Below, one piece after another: positions 1-9,425 of a stretch of DNA of 64,000 bases; within the stretch, counting starts at the first letter, position 1; each line of letters begins with the position of its first letter. The stretch is taken from NCBI RefSeq assembly GCF_003399765.1, contig NZ_NFZV01000018.1:30782-94781 (forward strand). The letters are read 5' to 3'. The stretch is from Alkalilimnicola ehrlichii. Its GTDB lineage: Bacteria; Pseudomonadota; Gammaproteobacteria; Nitrococcales; AK92. Both the position numbers and the translations under genes were made by a program. The notes below the pieces were generated by a model. That model saw only the letters and a program-made list of their open reading frames with translations. It had not been told where the DNA came from and did no database searches.

Positions 1-108
1 GGGCGTTGCAGGTTCGATAAGATGCTGTTCTGTCGTAATCTGCCACGCCTGTAGACAAGCGCCTTGGTTTAGGCGTCGATTCTTTATTGCAGCCGGAGTT
101 GTTCAAAC

Positions 109-999
109 ATGCATCAGTTCCCGATCCATTATATCGAGCCTGTTTTTCGTCCGCCGAGCGAGGCCCATTCGCTGATCTTACCGGTGACTAACGGTTGCTC
201 TTGGAACAAGTGCACGTTTTGCGAGATGTACACCGCGCCGCAGAAGAAGTTTCGGGCGCGCGATGAAGCGGACGTTTTGGAGGAGATTCGGCGCTGCGGC
301 GAGCGGATGGCGGTAAGGCGGGTTTTTCTCGCCGACGGCGATGCCATGGTGCTGCCGACCAAGCGTTTACTACGCATCTTGGAGGCAATCCATCAGCATA
401 TGCCGACGGTTGAGCGGATTACATCGTACTGCCTGCCGCGTAACTTGAAGCGCAAATCGGTGGAAGACCTCAAGCTGCTGCGCGAAGCGGGGTTGGCGAT
501 GTTCTATGTTGGCGCCGAGTCCGGGGACGACGAGGTGCTACGGCGGGTCAATAAGGGCGAAACCCAAGAGTCGACGAAAGAGGCGCTGATTAAAGCGGGC
601 GAGGCAGGCATTAAACGCTCGGTGATGATCTTGAACGGGTTGGGCGGGCGGAGTCTTTCCGAGCAGCATGCGCTTAATTCCGCGCGATTAATGAACGCGA
701 CGCAACCGGAGTTTTTATCGACGCTGGTGGTGAGTTTTCCTCAAGGCATGGAGCGCTATAAGGCTCAGTTCCCGGATTTCGAGCCGCTGGGCCAGGTTGA
801 GCTGTTTCAAGAAATCGAGCGGCTGTTGGTTGAGCTGGATCTGGAACGGACCGTTTTTCGTAGCGATCATGCTTCTAATTATCTGGTGCTGAAAGGTACC
901 TTGAACGCGGATAAAGAGAGCATGCTCGCCAAAGTGCGTACGGCAATAGAAGCGCCTGCACAAGCCGGGTTAAGGCCTGAGTGGGCGCGGGGGCTGTGA
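109..999 (+). CDS. Radical SAM protein, function unknown
   Basis: This is a 296-residue radical SAM enzyme. The three cysteines that would hold the [4Fe-4S] cluster are C30, C35 and C38, spaced CX4CX2C, with an aromatic residue (F37) before the last one as is usual. The wider-than-classical first gap is seen in an uncharacterised group of short radical SAM proteins with a CSWN(K/R)CTFC core. A GAESGDD stretch near residue 137 fits the SAM-binding part of the half-barrel. There is no B12, SPASM or TRAM domain. The ATG follows a 108-bp leader. It stands alone on the plus strand, so the substrate cannot be inferred from neighbours. The fold call is firm; the role is unknown. Confidence 0.85.
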   Translation: MHQFPIHYIEPVFRPPSEAHSLILPVTNGCSWNKCTFCEMYTAPQKKFRARDEADVLEEIRRCGERMAVRRVFLADGDAMVLPTKRLLRILEAIHQHMPTVERITSYCLPRNLKRKSVEDLKLLREAGLAMFYVGAESGDDEVLRRVNKGETQESTKEALIKAGEAGIKRSVMILNGLGGRSLSEQHALNSARLMNATQPEFLSTLVVSFPQGMERYKAQFPDFEPLGQVELFQEIERLLVELDLERTVFRSDHASNYLVLKGTLNADKESMLAKVRTAIEAPAQAGLRPEWARGL

Positions 1000-1394
1000 G
1001 CCCCTGCTTGCGCGTTAAGTCCACAGCGACAGTGTGCTCATGAGGCTTCCGGCTATGTGGCAGCGCGTCTTCGCGGTGCGCACGGATCGGCCTAAGCGTT
1101 TGTTTGCTGCTACCGTCGAAGCATTGTATTTGGCCGTTTAGGGCGAGCGTCGTTATGCCGTGCTGTTATAGCTGGGTGACGATCGGGTGCGGTAGTGGGT
1201 GGGGAAATGGGGCGGCTTTGTTGGGTTACCTTAGAGGTTCGATGACGGCGCCTGCCGAAATGATGTAAGCCTATCGCATTGCTAGCTTGGGAGCGCGCCT
1301 AGGGGGTAGAGCGCACGCCGCTGAAAAAGGCGCGAAGCCGGTTATCGGCGAGGTCGCCGTTATTTATCGGGCATCGGCCTTTTTGAGCGGCATG
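1000..1394. other. Intergenic stretch with no recognised feature
   Basis: About 395 bases lie between the radical SAM gene and the small membrane gene. I found no convincing reading frame, RNA fold or repeat. A short hairpin (GGGGCT at 990-995 pairing with 999-1004) overlaps the radical SAM stop codon but has no T-run. Confidence 0.5.
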
Positions 1395-1547
1395 TTAAAC
1401 ATGATTCCGCATCAGGGCGACGGCCAGACGTTGCTTGGATTCTGCGTTGCCTAGCAAGTCTCCGTTCTGCGCTACCCAGCGGCTAACCCGTTGTAAGACA
1501 ATTAGTAAACCCGCGAATACGGCGGCAGACAGTAAGATTTCCATTTG
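1395..1547 (-). CDS. Small single-span membrane protein
   Basis: A predicted product of about 50 residues has one hydrophobic segment near its N-terminus (MEILLSAAVFAGLLIVL) and a polar tail. The start is chosen at the second of two close ATGs, because an AGAGGA motif lies about 8 bases before it and only 2 bases before the first. No family is recognised. It could be a phage-shock-like or regulatory small protein, but nothing shows this. Small size makes it uncertain; the good ribosome-binding site and membrane segment argue that it is real. Confidence 0.45.
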   Translation of the reverse strand, partial: QMEILLSAAVFAGLLIVLQRVSRWVAQNGDLLGNAESKQRLAVALMRNHV

Positions 1548-1782
1548 CATATTCCTCTGTGTTGCGTGTTTTGACTGCAATAAATTTCTAACCACGCTTA
1601 TAGGTTAAGGTCGTTTGTGCTGCGCTGCAACATATAAATTCTCTCTCTAAGGGATAGAAAATCTTTGTCTTTTGGGGCGCTTTTGGGTGTTGCTGCCGTG
1701 CCGTTAAATCCGGGCTTGACCTTAGCTTTACTTGAGGTCTTAAGCTGAATCCGAATTCGTTAATCGATAGGAGGATGCAGCT

Positions 1783-2351
1783 ATGACGGGCGAACCAATA
1801 CGGATCGGATTACTTTATGGCAGTGCACGAGACGGCCGGTTTTGCGACTCGGTTGCGGCTTGGGCGCAGGGGCAGATTGCCCGCTATGGAAAAGGATTTT
1901 TAGTGGATCGTATCGATCCAAAAGCGCTTGGCGTAGGAGGCGACGGCCAGGTCGGGGGGATGTCGGCGCTCTGGTTGAGAGAGCGGATGCCTTCGTTGTC
2001 GTGACGCCGGAATACAACCATGGTTATCCGGCCGTTCTGAAGGCCGTTATCGATTCCGCTTATGGCGAGTGGCGGGCAAAGCCGGTCGGGTTCGTATCTT
2101 ACGGAGGCATGTCCGGCGGTTTGCGCGCGGTCGAGCAGCTTATTCAGGTCTTTGCCGAACTGCATGTGGTAAGCGTAAGAAATGGGGTGGCTTTACCGAA
2201 TGTGTGGGAGCGTTTCGATGCCTCCGGCGAGCTGATCGAGCCTGCGGGGCCGAATAAAGCGATGGCGGGTATGCTCGCTCAGCTTGAGTGGTGGGCGACG
2301 GCACTGAGGGCCGCGCGTCGCGATGTGCCTTATCAAAATGTGGCTGCGTAG
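1783..2351 (+). CDS. NADPH-dependent FMN reductase family protein (frameshifted)
   Basis: The product is a flavodoxin-fold NAD(P)H:FMN or quinone reductase. The phosphate-binding loop (LLYGSARDG, residues 10-18), the TPEYNHGYP motif and a later SYGGMSGG loop are diagnostic. The first 60 or so codons are in one frame and the rest is in the frame one base back. The join lies near the G6 run at 1954-1959, where one missing G would explain it. Restored, the protein is about 189 residues, normal for the family. A good GATAGGAGG ribosome-binding site precedes the ATG. As sequenced it would be non-functional, but the shift matches the single-base deletions found elsewhere in the window. Confidence 0.8.
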
Positions 2352-2432
2352 GCGCGTTTTCTTACCGCCTGCCGGTAGGAGTCTGTTACCTTCGGTAGGC
2401 GGTCTATCATTTTCGCAATAAGGAGTTGCTAC

Positions 2433-2909
2433 ATGCCGATACAGGTAGGCGATCGAATTCCGGATGTCACGATTAAAACCAATGGCGAGAATGGCCCCGA
2501 AGATATCAGTGTGGGCGAGCTGTGCGCCGGTAAGAAAGTCGTGTTGTTTGCCGTTCCGGGGGCGTTTACGCCGGGTTGTTCCAATACCCATATGCCGGGT
2601 TTCGTGGTCAACGCGGACGCAATCGCCGCTAAAGGCGTCGACCGCGTTGCCTGTTTGTCGGTCAACGATGCGTTCGTTATGAGCGCTTGGCAGGCGGATC
2701 AGAATGCCGAAAAGATCGTCATGTTGGCTGACGGTAGTGCCGAGTTCGCGCGCGCCTTGGGCATGGATATGGACCTAAATGCCGTCGGTTTCGGTACGCG
2801 TTGCAAACGTTTTGCCATGATCGTCGACGACGGGGTCGTGCAGTATCTGGGCGTCGATGAGAAGGGTGTGGATAAAAGCAGCGCGGAGACGGTGTTGAGT
2901 CAGTTGTGA
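2433..2909 (+). CDS. Peroxiredoxin, Prx5 type
   Basis: This 158-residue thiol peroxidase reduces hydrogen and organic peroxides. The peroxidatic cysteine is C49 in PGAFTPGCS, the Prx5/AhpE-type active-site loop. C74 and C124 are further cysteines; which one resolves, if any, is not evident. Length fits stand-alone Prx5 proteins with no glutaredoxin domain. An AAGGAG motif sits 7 bases before the ATG. It follows the FMN reductase by 80 bases in the same direction, so the two may share a redox-defence transcript. Confidence 0.9.
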   Translation: MPIQVGDRIPDVTIKTNGENGPEDISVGELCAGKKVVLFAVPGAFTPGCSNTHMPGFVVNADAIAAKGVDRVACLSVNDAFVMSAWQADQNAEKIVMLADGSAEFARALGMDMDLNAVGFGTRCKRFAMIVDDGVVQYLGVDEKGVDKSSAETVLSQL

Positions 2910-3043
2910 GGGCTGACGACCAACAAGCGCTGTGTTGAGATTGGTTATTTCTATCGGAACCATAAAAACGTTCGACTTCATCTACAGGCTCTGTGTCCTT
3001 AAGATGGTGACACGTTCTCGTTACAACGTAGGAGGAGCGAACG

Positions 3044-3193
3044 ATGCAGGTGGATTTCGATCAATACGGCGTGTTGTGTTGGCAGGTTATGCTTGAGAGC
3101 GCGGACGGCGAGCAGCCCGAGATGCAAGCCGTGTGCAGCACTTATTTGCAGGCCCCTAATTCCGAGCAGGACAAGGCCGCCGCTGCCGGTTAA
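3044..3193 (+). CDS. Small hypothetical protein, 49 residues
   Basis: A short frame begins MQVDFDQYGVLCWQVMLES and ends in an alanine-rich tail before TAA. It has a very strong ribosome-binding site (GGAGGAG at 3031-3037, 6 bases before the ATG) and lies in the gap between the peroxiredoxin and the flavin oxidoreductase. There is no signal peptide, membrane segment or known domain. The two cysteines (C12 and C31) are not in a metal-binding pattern. The evidence is the ribosome-binding site and the clean frame only. Confidence 0.4.
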   Translation: MQVDFDQYGVLCWQVMLESADGEQPEMQAVCSTYLQAPNSEQDKAAAAG

Positions 3194-3283
3194 CGGTGGG
3201 GCTTTGCGGGGCATGGCTTCGCCGCGAGTCGCACTCGCCCGACAGCCAGGGTCGAGTCGAGTGCCGACAACGGGGCTAATGAT

Positions 3284-4395
3284 TTAATACAGCTCTTTCA
3301 GGGAAGCTTTGGCAAAAGGCGCCACCTCGTCTAGGCGGTTTTCTTTAACCTTGATGAGCCACTCGGGGTCTTGCAGTAGCGCTCGACCGACTGCGATTAG
3401 ATCGAACTCGCGGTTAGTCATGCGTTCGACGAGGTTGTCGATCCCCGCTTGTTCGACGGCTTCCTGCTTGCTGGCGAAGGTGCCGCTGATAAAGTCGTCG
3501 GTAAGGCCGACGCTACCGACGGAGACGGTCGGTATGCCGGTGAGTTTTTTCACCCAGCCGGCTAGGTTGAGGTCCGAGCCTTCAAACTCCGGAACCCAGA
3601 AACGACGGGTAGAGGCGTGGAAAATATCGACGCCGGCTTCCACGAAGCGATTGAGCCATGCTTCCAGTTCGTCCGGCGTGTGGCAGAGCTTGGCGTCGTA
3701 GTCCTGCATTTTCCACTGCGAGAAACGCAGCATGACGGGAAAATCAGGCCCTACGCGGTCGCGAATGGCCTCGATGATCTCGATGCCGAAGCGTTGCCGA
3801 TTGGCCATGCTTCCGCCGTACTCGTCGTCGCGATCGTTGGTGCCTTCCCAGAAGAACTGGTCGATCAGGTAGCCGTGCGCGCCGTGGACTTCAACGCCGT
3901 CGAAGCCGATGGCTTGGGCGTCCGCTGCGGCGTCGGCAAAGGCTTTGACGACATCCTTGATGTCTTGCTTGGTCATTGCCTTGCCGTTGGGTTTGCCCGG
4001 TTTGTATCTGCCGCATGGGCTGTAGCCGGGAACCGAGGGGTCCGGTTCGGTGCCTTCGCGCCGAATCGCGCCGACGTGCCATAGCTGAGGAAAGATCTTA
4101 CCGCCTGCCGCATGTACGGCGTCGACGACTTTTTCCAACCTGCCAGTGCTTCTTCGCCATGAAAAGCAGGCACATTCGCGTAGCCGTTAGCAGCCGGATG
4201 GTTGACCGTAGTGCCTTCGGTGATTAGCAGGCCGACGCCGCCTTCGGCACGGCGCCGGTAGTAGGCAACGACGTCTTCGTTCGGTACGTTGCCTGGCGAA
4301 AAGTTGCGGGTCATGGGCGCCATGACGACTCGATTGTTGAGCTTAAGGGTGTTCAGCTCAAACGGCTCGAACAGCGGGCCGAGGTTCATCGACAT
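3284..4395 (-). CDS. Old Yellow Enzyme family NADH:flavin oxidoreductase (frameshifted)
   Basis: This FMN-dependent ene-reductase would reduce activated C=C bonds of enones or quinones. The start MSMNLGPLFEPFELN and the VVMAPMTR strand are typical of the family. The later EVHGAHGYLIDQFFW and DEYGGSMANRQRF blocks carry the FMN- and substrate-binding residues. The reading frame changes once, near the run of five T (plus strand) at 4131-4135; one missing base joins EEALAGWKK to VVDAVHAAGGK. Restored length is about 370 residues, as expected. It is divergent from the HxlR regulator, with a palindrome between them, so HxlR control is likely. Confidence 0.85.
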
Positions 4396-4467
4396 AGGCG
4401 GATACTCCTAATGCAGGTGGGCTTCTTTTCAATGCATGCAGTATGGTTTCGTTAAGCAACCGTATTT

Positions 4468-4483
4468 AATTTGGTATCAAATT
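4468..4483. promoter_or_regulatory. Candidate HxlR operator
   Basis: A perfect inverted repeat, AATTTG-gtat-CAAATT, lies in the 115-bp gap between the divergent oxidoreductase and HxlR genes. Its size and position fit a dimeric winged-helix operator controlling both genes. Assignment to this regulator is inference from position. Confidence 0.45.
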
Positions 4484-4510
4484 GCAACCTTTTTGGCTAG
4501 ACTTAAGCTT

Positions 4511-4993
4511 ATGGCTCGAAAACGCTTTGACGATTCTAGTTGCTCCGTAGCCCGCGCCCTCAATGAGGTGGGGGATTGGTGGTCGTTGCTCATCGTGCTG
4601 CACGCTATGTACGGTACGCGCCGATTTGTCGATTTCCAGCAGGAGTTGGGAATCGCCAAGAATATTCTTGGCGATCGCTTATGTCGGCTGGTGGAGCATA
4701 ATGTCCTGAAAAAAGTCGATGTTGGCGAACACGGTTCTCGGTATGAGTATCGCCTGACGGACAAAGGGCGCGAACTGTTTCCGGTCGTGGTGGCGCTGCG
4801 GCAATGGGGCGATAAGTGGAATCCGTGCCCGGAGCAGCCGTCTTTGGATCTGCGCGATCGGATGACCGGCCGCCCTATTCGCCACGTTGAAGTACAGGAT
4901 GCTGACGGTAAGCCGCTGACGATCCGAGAGGTATTCGTTGCGGATGATGTCGACGAGGTCGAGCGGCCTGCTCCGACTAGGCGATCGACGTAG
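4511..4993 (+). CDS. HxlR-family transcriptional regulator
   Basis: This winged helix-turn-helix regulator has about 160 residues. The N-terminal SCSVARALNEVGDWWSLLIV block includes C11, the cysteine that senses electrophiles or oxidants in related HxlR/YodB/HypR proteins. The recognition region (FVDFQQELGIAKNILGDRL) and wing (YEYRLTDKGRELF) are typical. An upstream in-frame ATG at 4436 exists, but the internal ATG gives the usual HxlR N-terminus. It likely controls the adjacent divergent ene-reductase in response to quinones or aldehydes. Confidence 0.85.
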   Translation: MARKRFDDSSCSVARALNEVGDWWSLLIVLHAMYGTRRFVDFQQELGIAKNILGDRLCRLVEHNVLKKVDVGEHGSRYEYRLTDKGRELFPVVVALRQWGDKWNPCPEQPSLDLRDRMTGRPIRHVEVQDADGKPLTIREVFVADDVDEVERPAPTRRST

Positions 4994-5217
4994 TGTCGGG
5001 CGCTTATCCAGTAGTTTTCCCTCTTCTAATGTTGAATTGATTGTCTTTTTTGTTTGGTCGGCGTGTTGGTCGCGATCTTCCGATTGCTAAAAGTGCGTTT
5101 GGCGCCAAGGAAGCGCACTGCCTACCGATACTATTATCCCCGGCTGGCGAGCACTTCTTCCTAAACCTAATGGCCGCGGCTAGGATGACCGTGGCGTTCG
5201 CCTAACGTGATGCGGGA

Positions 5218-6215
5218 TTGTCTTTTGCAGCCAGAGTTCGAATAACGGTACCGAAAGTGAAGAAACCTGATTCGCCGCAAGACGAGAAGGCCCGATTGGG
5301 AGCCTTGCGCTCGCTCGATATCCTGGATACGTCGCCGGAGGAGCGATTCGATCGTTTGACGCGTATAGCCAAGCGTGTGTTTCAAGCGCCCATTGCGACG
5401 GTTAGTTTGGTCGACGATAACCGGCAGTGGTTCAAGTCGAGGGTGGGAGTGGATTTTTCGGAAACGGCGCGCGATGTGTCGTTTTGCGGGCACGCTATTC
5501 TCGCAACGACGTTTTTGTCGTTGCCGATGCTATTGCCGACGATCGATTTTGCGATAACCCTTTGGTCGTGAACGACCCGAAAATTCGATTTTACGCGGGC
5601 TGCCCGTTGCGTAGCCTGGAAGGTCATAAGTTGGGTACCTTGTGTATTTACGATACCCAGCCGCGTCGGTTCGAACAGAAAGATGCGGAAATTTTGCGGG
5701 ATCTTGCTTTGATGGTCGAGCGGGAGCTGGCGGCTGTGCGTTTGGCTACGGTAGATGAGTTGACCCACATTCCCAACCGACGCGGTTTCCGGATGCTGGC
5801 CGAGCAGGCGCTTCGCTTGTGTGCGCGGCAGAATATGCCCGCTTCGTTGGTGTTTATGGACTTGGATAAGTTCAAAAGCATTAACGACACCTACGGCCAT
5901 GCCGAAGGCGACCGGGCGTTAAGAACATTCGCTGCGCAAATGATTGCGACTTATCGCGAGAGCGATCTCTTTGCCCGCCTCGGCGGTGATGAGTTCGTTG
6001 CGCTGTTAACCGATACGACGCAAGCGCTGGCCGAGGCGTTAATCGAGCGTTTGCGGCAATCGTTGGAGCAGGCGGCGGAGGAGGCCGGGGAAGGCTACCA
6101 TGTTGCTTTCTCGCATGGGGTTGTCGAATACGACCCGGCACAGCATCGCACAATCGATGCCTTGCTTAGCGAAGGCGACAAGCTGATGTATACGGTGAAG
6201 AAAGCAAAGCGTTAA
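5218..6215 (+). CDS. GAF-GGDEF diguanylate cyclase (frameshifted)
   Basis: An N-terminal GAF sensor domain (about residues 25-160) is followed by a GGDEF domain that makes cyclic di-GMP. The active-site GGDEF is intact at 5982-5996. RESD lies exactly five residues before it, which is the RxxD product-inhibition site, so feedback control is expected. One missing base near 5498-5508 splits the GAF domain between two frames; joining gives HAIL-NDVFVVADA. The start is uncertain: TTG at 5218 or GTG at 5257. No membrane segments are seen, so it is a cytoplasmic cyclase. The signal sensed is unknown. Confidence 0.85.
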
Positions 6216-6222
6216 CGGGTTT

Positions 6223-6245
6223 GGGCGCCCCACTTAGGGGCGCCC
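6223..6245. terminator. Bidirectional hairpin between convergent genes
   Basis: GGGCGCCCC pairs perfectly with GGGGCGCCC across a 5-base loop. It lies between the ends of the GGDEF gene and the convergent serine hydrolase. There is no clear T-run, so it is a probable rather than certain terminator. Confidence 0.5.
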
Positions 6246-6259
6246 GATCGCTTGCTCCG

Positions 6260-7501
6260 TTAACGGCCGTCTTCCCACAACTTGAGGTCTGGGGCGTAGT
6301 GCCCGTTGCCATAGGCTTCGCAGAAAGCGTCTTCGTCATTGTAGTAGAGCGGATCATGCGCGAGTACGGCTGGTCGCAGGGCATTCCAGAACCGCCGCGG
6401 CTCGCGTCCGGATTGGCCGCCGGAGTCTTTAACCGCGATTACCATATCCAGACCGCGGTGGACAATGATGTATTGCCCGCCAAGGCCCGCGGCATAGAAG
6501 ACGCCGACGTCATAGGTCTGATCGCAGCCGTCGGGCAGCATGCAGTCGGTAGCTTCCGACAGGCCGTGGGGATAGGTGCGGTGGATCGGTTTCGGCGCGC
6601 ATTCGTCGACGTCATTCAGCCAGGTGAGGTATCCATAGCCGGTATTCGCATCTTCAAAGGCGGCGTGGGTCATATTGTAGAGGAAGTCGAGGTCGATTAA
6701 GCGCTCCCCGTTCCAGACGCCTCCGTTGTTCATCAATAGGCCGACTCGAGCCATGTCGCGTAGTGTTGCGTTCCAGGTTGTGGCGAAGCTTTTGCTGCGA
6801 TCCGACAGCCCCCACCGTTGATCCTCAAAACCCAGCGGTTCGGCTAAGTGTCGGTTGTAGAACTGGCCGATGTTGCTGCCGAGGTAACGTGTATCCTGTT
6901 GTACGACCGTATTGACGATGTCGCTGAGGTCGTTAATGGCGTGGCTGCCGGTGGTGTCGTAACGGAACCGCTTGCTGCCCCAGTCGAGGCTGGGGGAGGC
7001 TGCTGCCACCATGGCAAGGACATGGGCGATAGTTGCGTCTTCATGAAACGAAAAGCGATCGAGGTATCGATCTACGCGGTCGAATTCGCCCAGCGGTTGA
7101 TCTCTATTACGCGTTTGATGGATCAAGGCACCGATGGTCAGGGCGCCGAGTGTTTTGGTAACCGAATATACCTGCTCGGACCTATCGCGTAGGCCGTCGA
7201 CGTGCTCGTGACAGAGCTGGCCGTACCGGACAACCACATATGAGGTGCCGATCTCGCGGTCCGCACGCCGAAGCAGGTCCGGGTCGAGGTTGCACTCCGT
7301 TGCAGGGTCGGATACCAGGGTCCACGGGCCGGTGCCAGGGTCGCGGAAATGGTCGGGTGGAGGGTTAACGTCCGGTGGTTCGTCAACCGGCGGGTTTGCC
7401 GCATGCGTCTGACCTGCTGCGGCCAGTATCGCAATTACGATAATCAACGGTAAGTATCTACCGGCCCAGCTTGTTTTCGTTTGTCGTTTTGTTGTCATCA
7501 T
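6260..7501 (-). CDS. Secreted serine hydrolase, beta-lactamase (class C) fold
   Basis: This is an exported hydrolase of about 413 residues. A hydrophobic export segment (YLPLIIVIAILAAAG) ends near a QTHA cleavage site. The nucleophile motif SVTK (SxxK) is at about residues 113-116 of the chosen start. Nearby IGQFYNRHL may give the YxN tyrosine. The family covers esterases, D-amino-acid peptidases and 6-aminohexanoate-dimer hydrolases; the substrate cannot be told. The start at 7501 is chosen because an AGGAG motif lies 9 bases before it; a longer frame begins at 7531. It faces the AraC-type regulator gene upstream on the same strand. Confidence 0.8.
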   Translation of the reverse strand: MMTTKRQTKTSWAGRYLPLIIVIAILAAAGQTHAANPPVDEPPDVNPPPDHFRDPGTGPWTLVSDPATECNLDPDLLRRADREIGTSYVVVRYGQLCHEHVDGLRDRSEQVYSVTKTLGALTIGALIHQTRNRDQPLGEFDRVDRYLDRFSFHEDATIAHVLAMVAAASPSLDWGSKRFRYDTTGSHAINDLSDIVNTVVQQDTRYLGSNIGQFYNRHLAEPLGFEDQRWGLSDRSKSFATTWNATLRDMARVGLLMNNGGVWNGERLIDLDFLYNMTHAAFEDANTGYGYLTWLNDVDECAPKPIHRTYPHGLSEATDCMLPDGCDQTYDVGVFYAAGLGGQYIIVHRGLDMVIAVKDSGGQSGREPRRFWNALRPAVLAHDPLYYNDEDAFCEAYGNGHYAPDLKLWEDGR

Positions 7502-7615
7502 CGCATCGCTCTCCTCGTTGCGGTCCGGCAACGGTGCCGGGTTGCCAATAACCGGGGGCGGCCGCTCGCGGCGGGAAGCGGTGTGGCGCGTTGTTTTGTT
7601 TTCTTTGTCAGTCTC

Positions 7616-8497
7616 TTAGGTTTTTTCCTCCGGGCAAGCTCTTACCCGGCGCGAAGCCAGCAGTCGGATTGCGTTGTTACGTAGAAAATAGGATGGCGAA
7701 GCCCCGTACATGTCTTGATGGGCCTTGGTGAAATGCGCGGAGTCGCAAAAGCCCGCTTCTTGCGCGATCGCTGTCAGCGACTTTTCGGGATCGAAGATCC
7801 GCCGGACTTTCTGGAGCTTGTTCCAAAGACAGTAACTGCGTAGAGATAAGCCCATGCTTTCCCCGAAAAGGTGCGACATTCGGGAGTAGGACAAACCCAT
7901 GGCCTTGCTGAGGTCTTGTAGCGATGGGGTGTCGGTGTCGTCGAGGCGCTGAAGAATGGTACGGACGCGGGGGTCGATGGGTTTCGCGGCGGGCAAGAAA
8001 CGAGTCGCCGTTTGGGTTACGGCATCATGCAGTTCGGCTACGTCTTCAACGTCGAGTGTGCCGACGAAGGCTGCCTCTAGCGCCGCGTCCAAATGAGCAA
8101 ATGCCTCGCGCGGTAGTGCGATGACGCCCACTGCCGCTCCGATCAGGCTAAAGTGAGGAAACAGCGGGTGCAACGGGAGGATCTGGAAGCAAAGCACCGG
8201 CTGGCCGCGGGCCTTTAGGGTGCGCGTTGGGCCGGGGCCGAGTGCGGCAGCTTGATAGCGACCGGCGCGATTGCCTACCCGCAGGTGGATTCGGCTGTGG
8301 TCGACCGTTAAGTTGATGGACGCATAGATACGGGTGCGGTTTGTTATTTCTATCGATGAGGAGGCGAAAACGTGCCCTTGCTCAAGGATATATAAGTTGC
8401 TCTTTTCGCAGGTTGCCGTTTTGTCCCGTGCGGGAGCAGACAAATCGGAATTATGAAGCAGGGCCTGGGACGACCGCATACCTCCTCCTGAGTTCAT
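7616..8497 (-). CDS. AraC-family transcriptional regulator
   Basis: The C-terminal ~100 residues form a double helix-turn-helix AraC domain. LQDLSKAMGLSYSRMSHLF is the first helix-turn-helix, and SLTAIAQEAGFCDSAHFTKAHQDMYGASPSYF is the conserved second one. The N-terminal ~180 residues have no recognised ligand-binding family and would be the sensor. It lies just upstream of the serine hydrolase on the same strand and may control it; that is inference from position. Length (293 residues) is normal. Confidence 0.85.
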   Translation of the reverse strand: MNSGGGMRSSQALLHNSDLSAPARDKTATCEKSNLYILEQGHVFASSSIEITNRTRIYASINLTVDHSRIHLRVGNRAGRYQAAALGPGPTRTLKARGQPVLCFQILPLHPLFPHFSLIGAAVGVIALPREAFAHLDAALEAAFVGTLDVEDVAELHDAVTQTATRFLPAAKPIDPRVRTILQRLDDTDTPSLQDLSKAMGLSYSRMSHLFGESMGLSLRSYCLWNKLQKVRRIFDPEKSLTAIAQEAGFCDSAHFTKAHQDMYGASPSYFLRNNAIRLLASRRVRACPEEKT

Positions 8498-8712
8498 TTC
8501 TTATTTTCCGTTACGCCGTTCCCAACAGGGCGCGCCGAATCGGTAGTGTGCTCCTGTGTGCTCAGGGCCGCTCGGTGCTTATGTAAGACACGGCGCTCTT
8601 CTGGCGGACCGGCATCCTGCTTTTAATCATAACGAAGGTCGGTACTTGGATTATGCGCAAGGAAACGTGGGTGCGCTTGTATCGACGTGCTACGGGGGCA
8701 TGGCGCGGGCGA

Positions 8713-9279
8713 TTAGAAGGCGTACAGGCCGCCTATGCTGACAGCGGATAAGCGGTTGCCGCTATCGCTGACATAGTGCATGTATTCGGCGTTGAAACGA
8801 AATCCGTCGTAGGCGATGAATTCCGCGCCGATGCCGATGGAGGCGCCGCGGTTGCGCGCCGAAATCGATTCGGCCAGCGGCGATTCGGTCATTCTCGCGT
8901 CGCTGACGCCGACTGTGCCATAGAGCGATACGGCATTATTGCTGGGCAACGGTTGGTGGGCGGTGAGGTAAATTCCGAATAGTCGGTCGAGTTCGAGCTC
9001 GTCGTCGGTGCCGTTGCCCGTTGTGTCGGCGTTGTTATTTCGCCAATTCGAAATGCCGTGGCCGAATCGGCCCTCGACGGAAATGTTGGGCGTCATGAAG
9101 TAGCCGAGGCGGTAGGTGATCATGGGCGACTCGGCTTCGTGGCCGGTTTCGTCGTTTTTAAAGAGAAGCAACGATAACTGTCCGCCGCCGACGACTTCTC
9201 CGGTTTGAGCGGCTGGAGCCGGCATTGGCGATAAGAGAAGCAGGGCGCTCGCTACACCTGTCGCGATTATTCTTGTCAT
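8713..9279 (-). CDS. Outer-membrane beta-barrel protein, porin/Opa-like
   Basis: The 188-residue product has a signal peptide (ATGVASALLLLSPMPAPAAQ) and then alternating amphipathic strands ending in YAF. The C-terminal aromatic residue is the usual signature for outer-membrane insertion by the BAM complex. It resembles the small 8-strand barrel families (OmpW/OmpX/Opa-like), but a specific family is not assigned. Confidence 0.7.
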   Translation of the reverse strand: MTRIIATGVASALLLLSPMPAPAAQTGEVVGGGQLSLLLFKNDETGHEAESPMITYRLGYFMTPNISVEGRFGHGISNWRNNNADTTGNGTDDELELDRLFGIYLTAHQPLPSNNAVSLYGTVGVSDARMTESPLAESISARNRGASIGIGAEFIAYDGFRFNAEYMHYVSDSGNRLSAVSIGGLYAF

Positions 9280-9425
9280 GACGATCCGACGCGCGGCTGA
9301 GGTTGGGTTGGTCGCGGCTTGTCTTTATCTTTCCGGCCAGCTTACTGCCGATAGCCGCCGCGTTCCGTGACGGCTTCGGCAATGCGTTCGGCGCCGGGAC
9401 TGGTCGTCCTTCGGCGGGATGCCGT

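Noticed and set aside
1000..1394. A tRNA or small RNA gene in the empty stretch
   Set aside because: No cloverleaf, acceptor-stem pairing or GTTC-arm could be found by eye.
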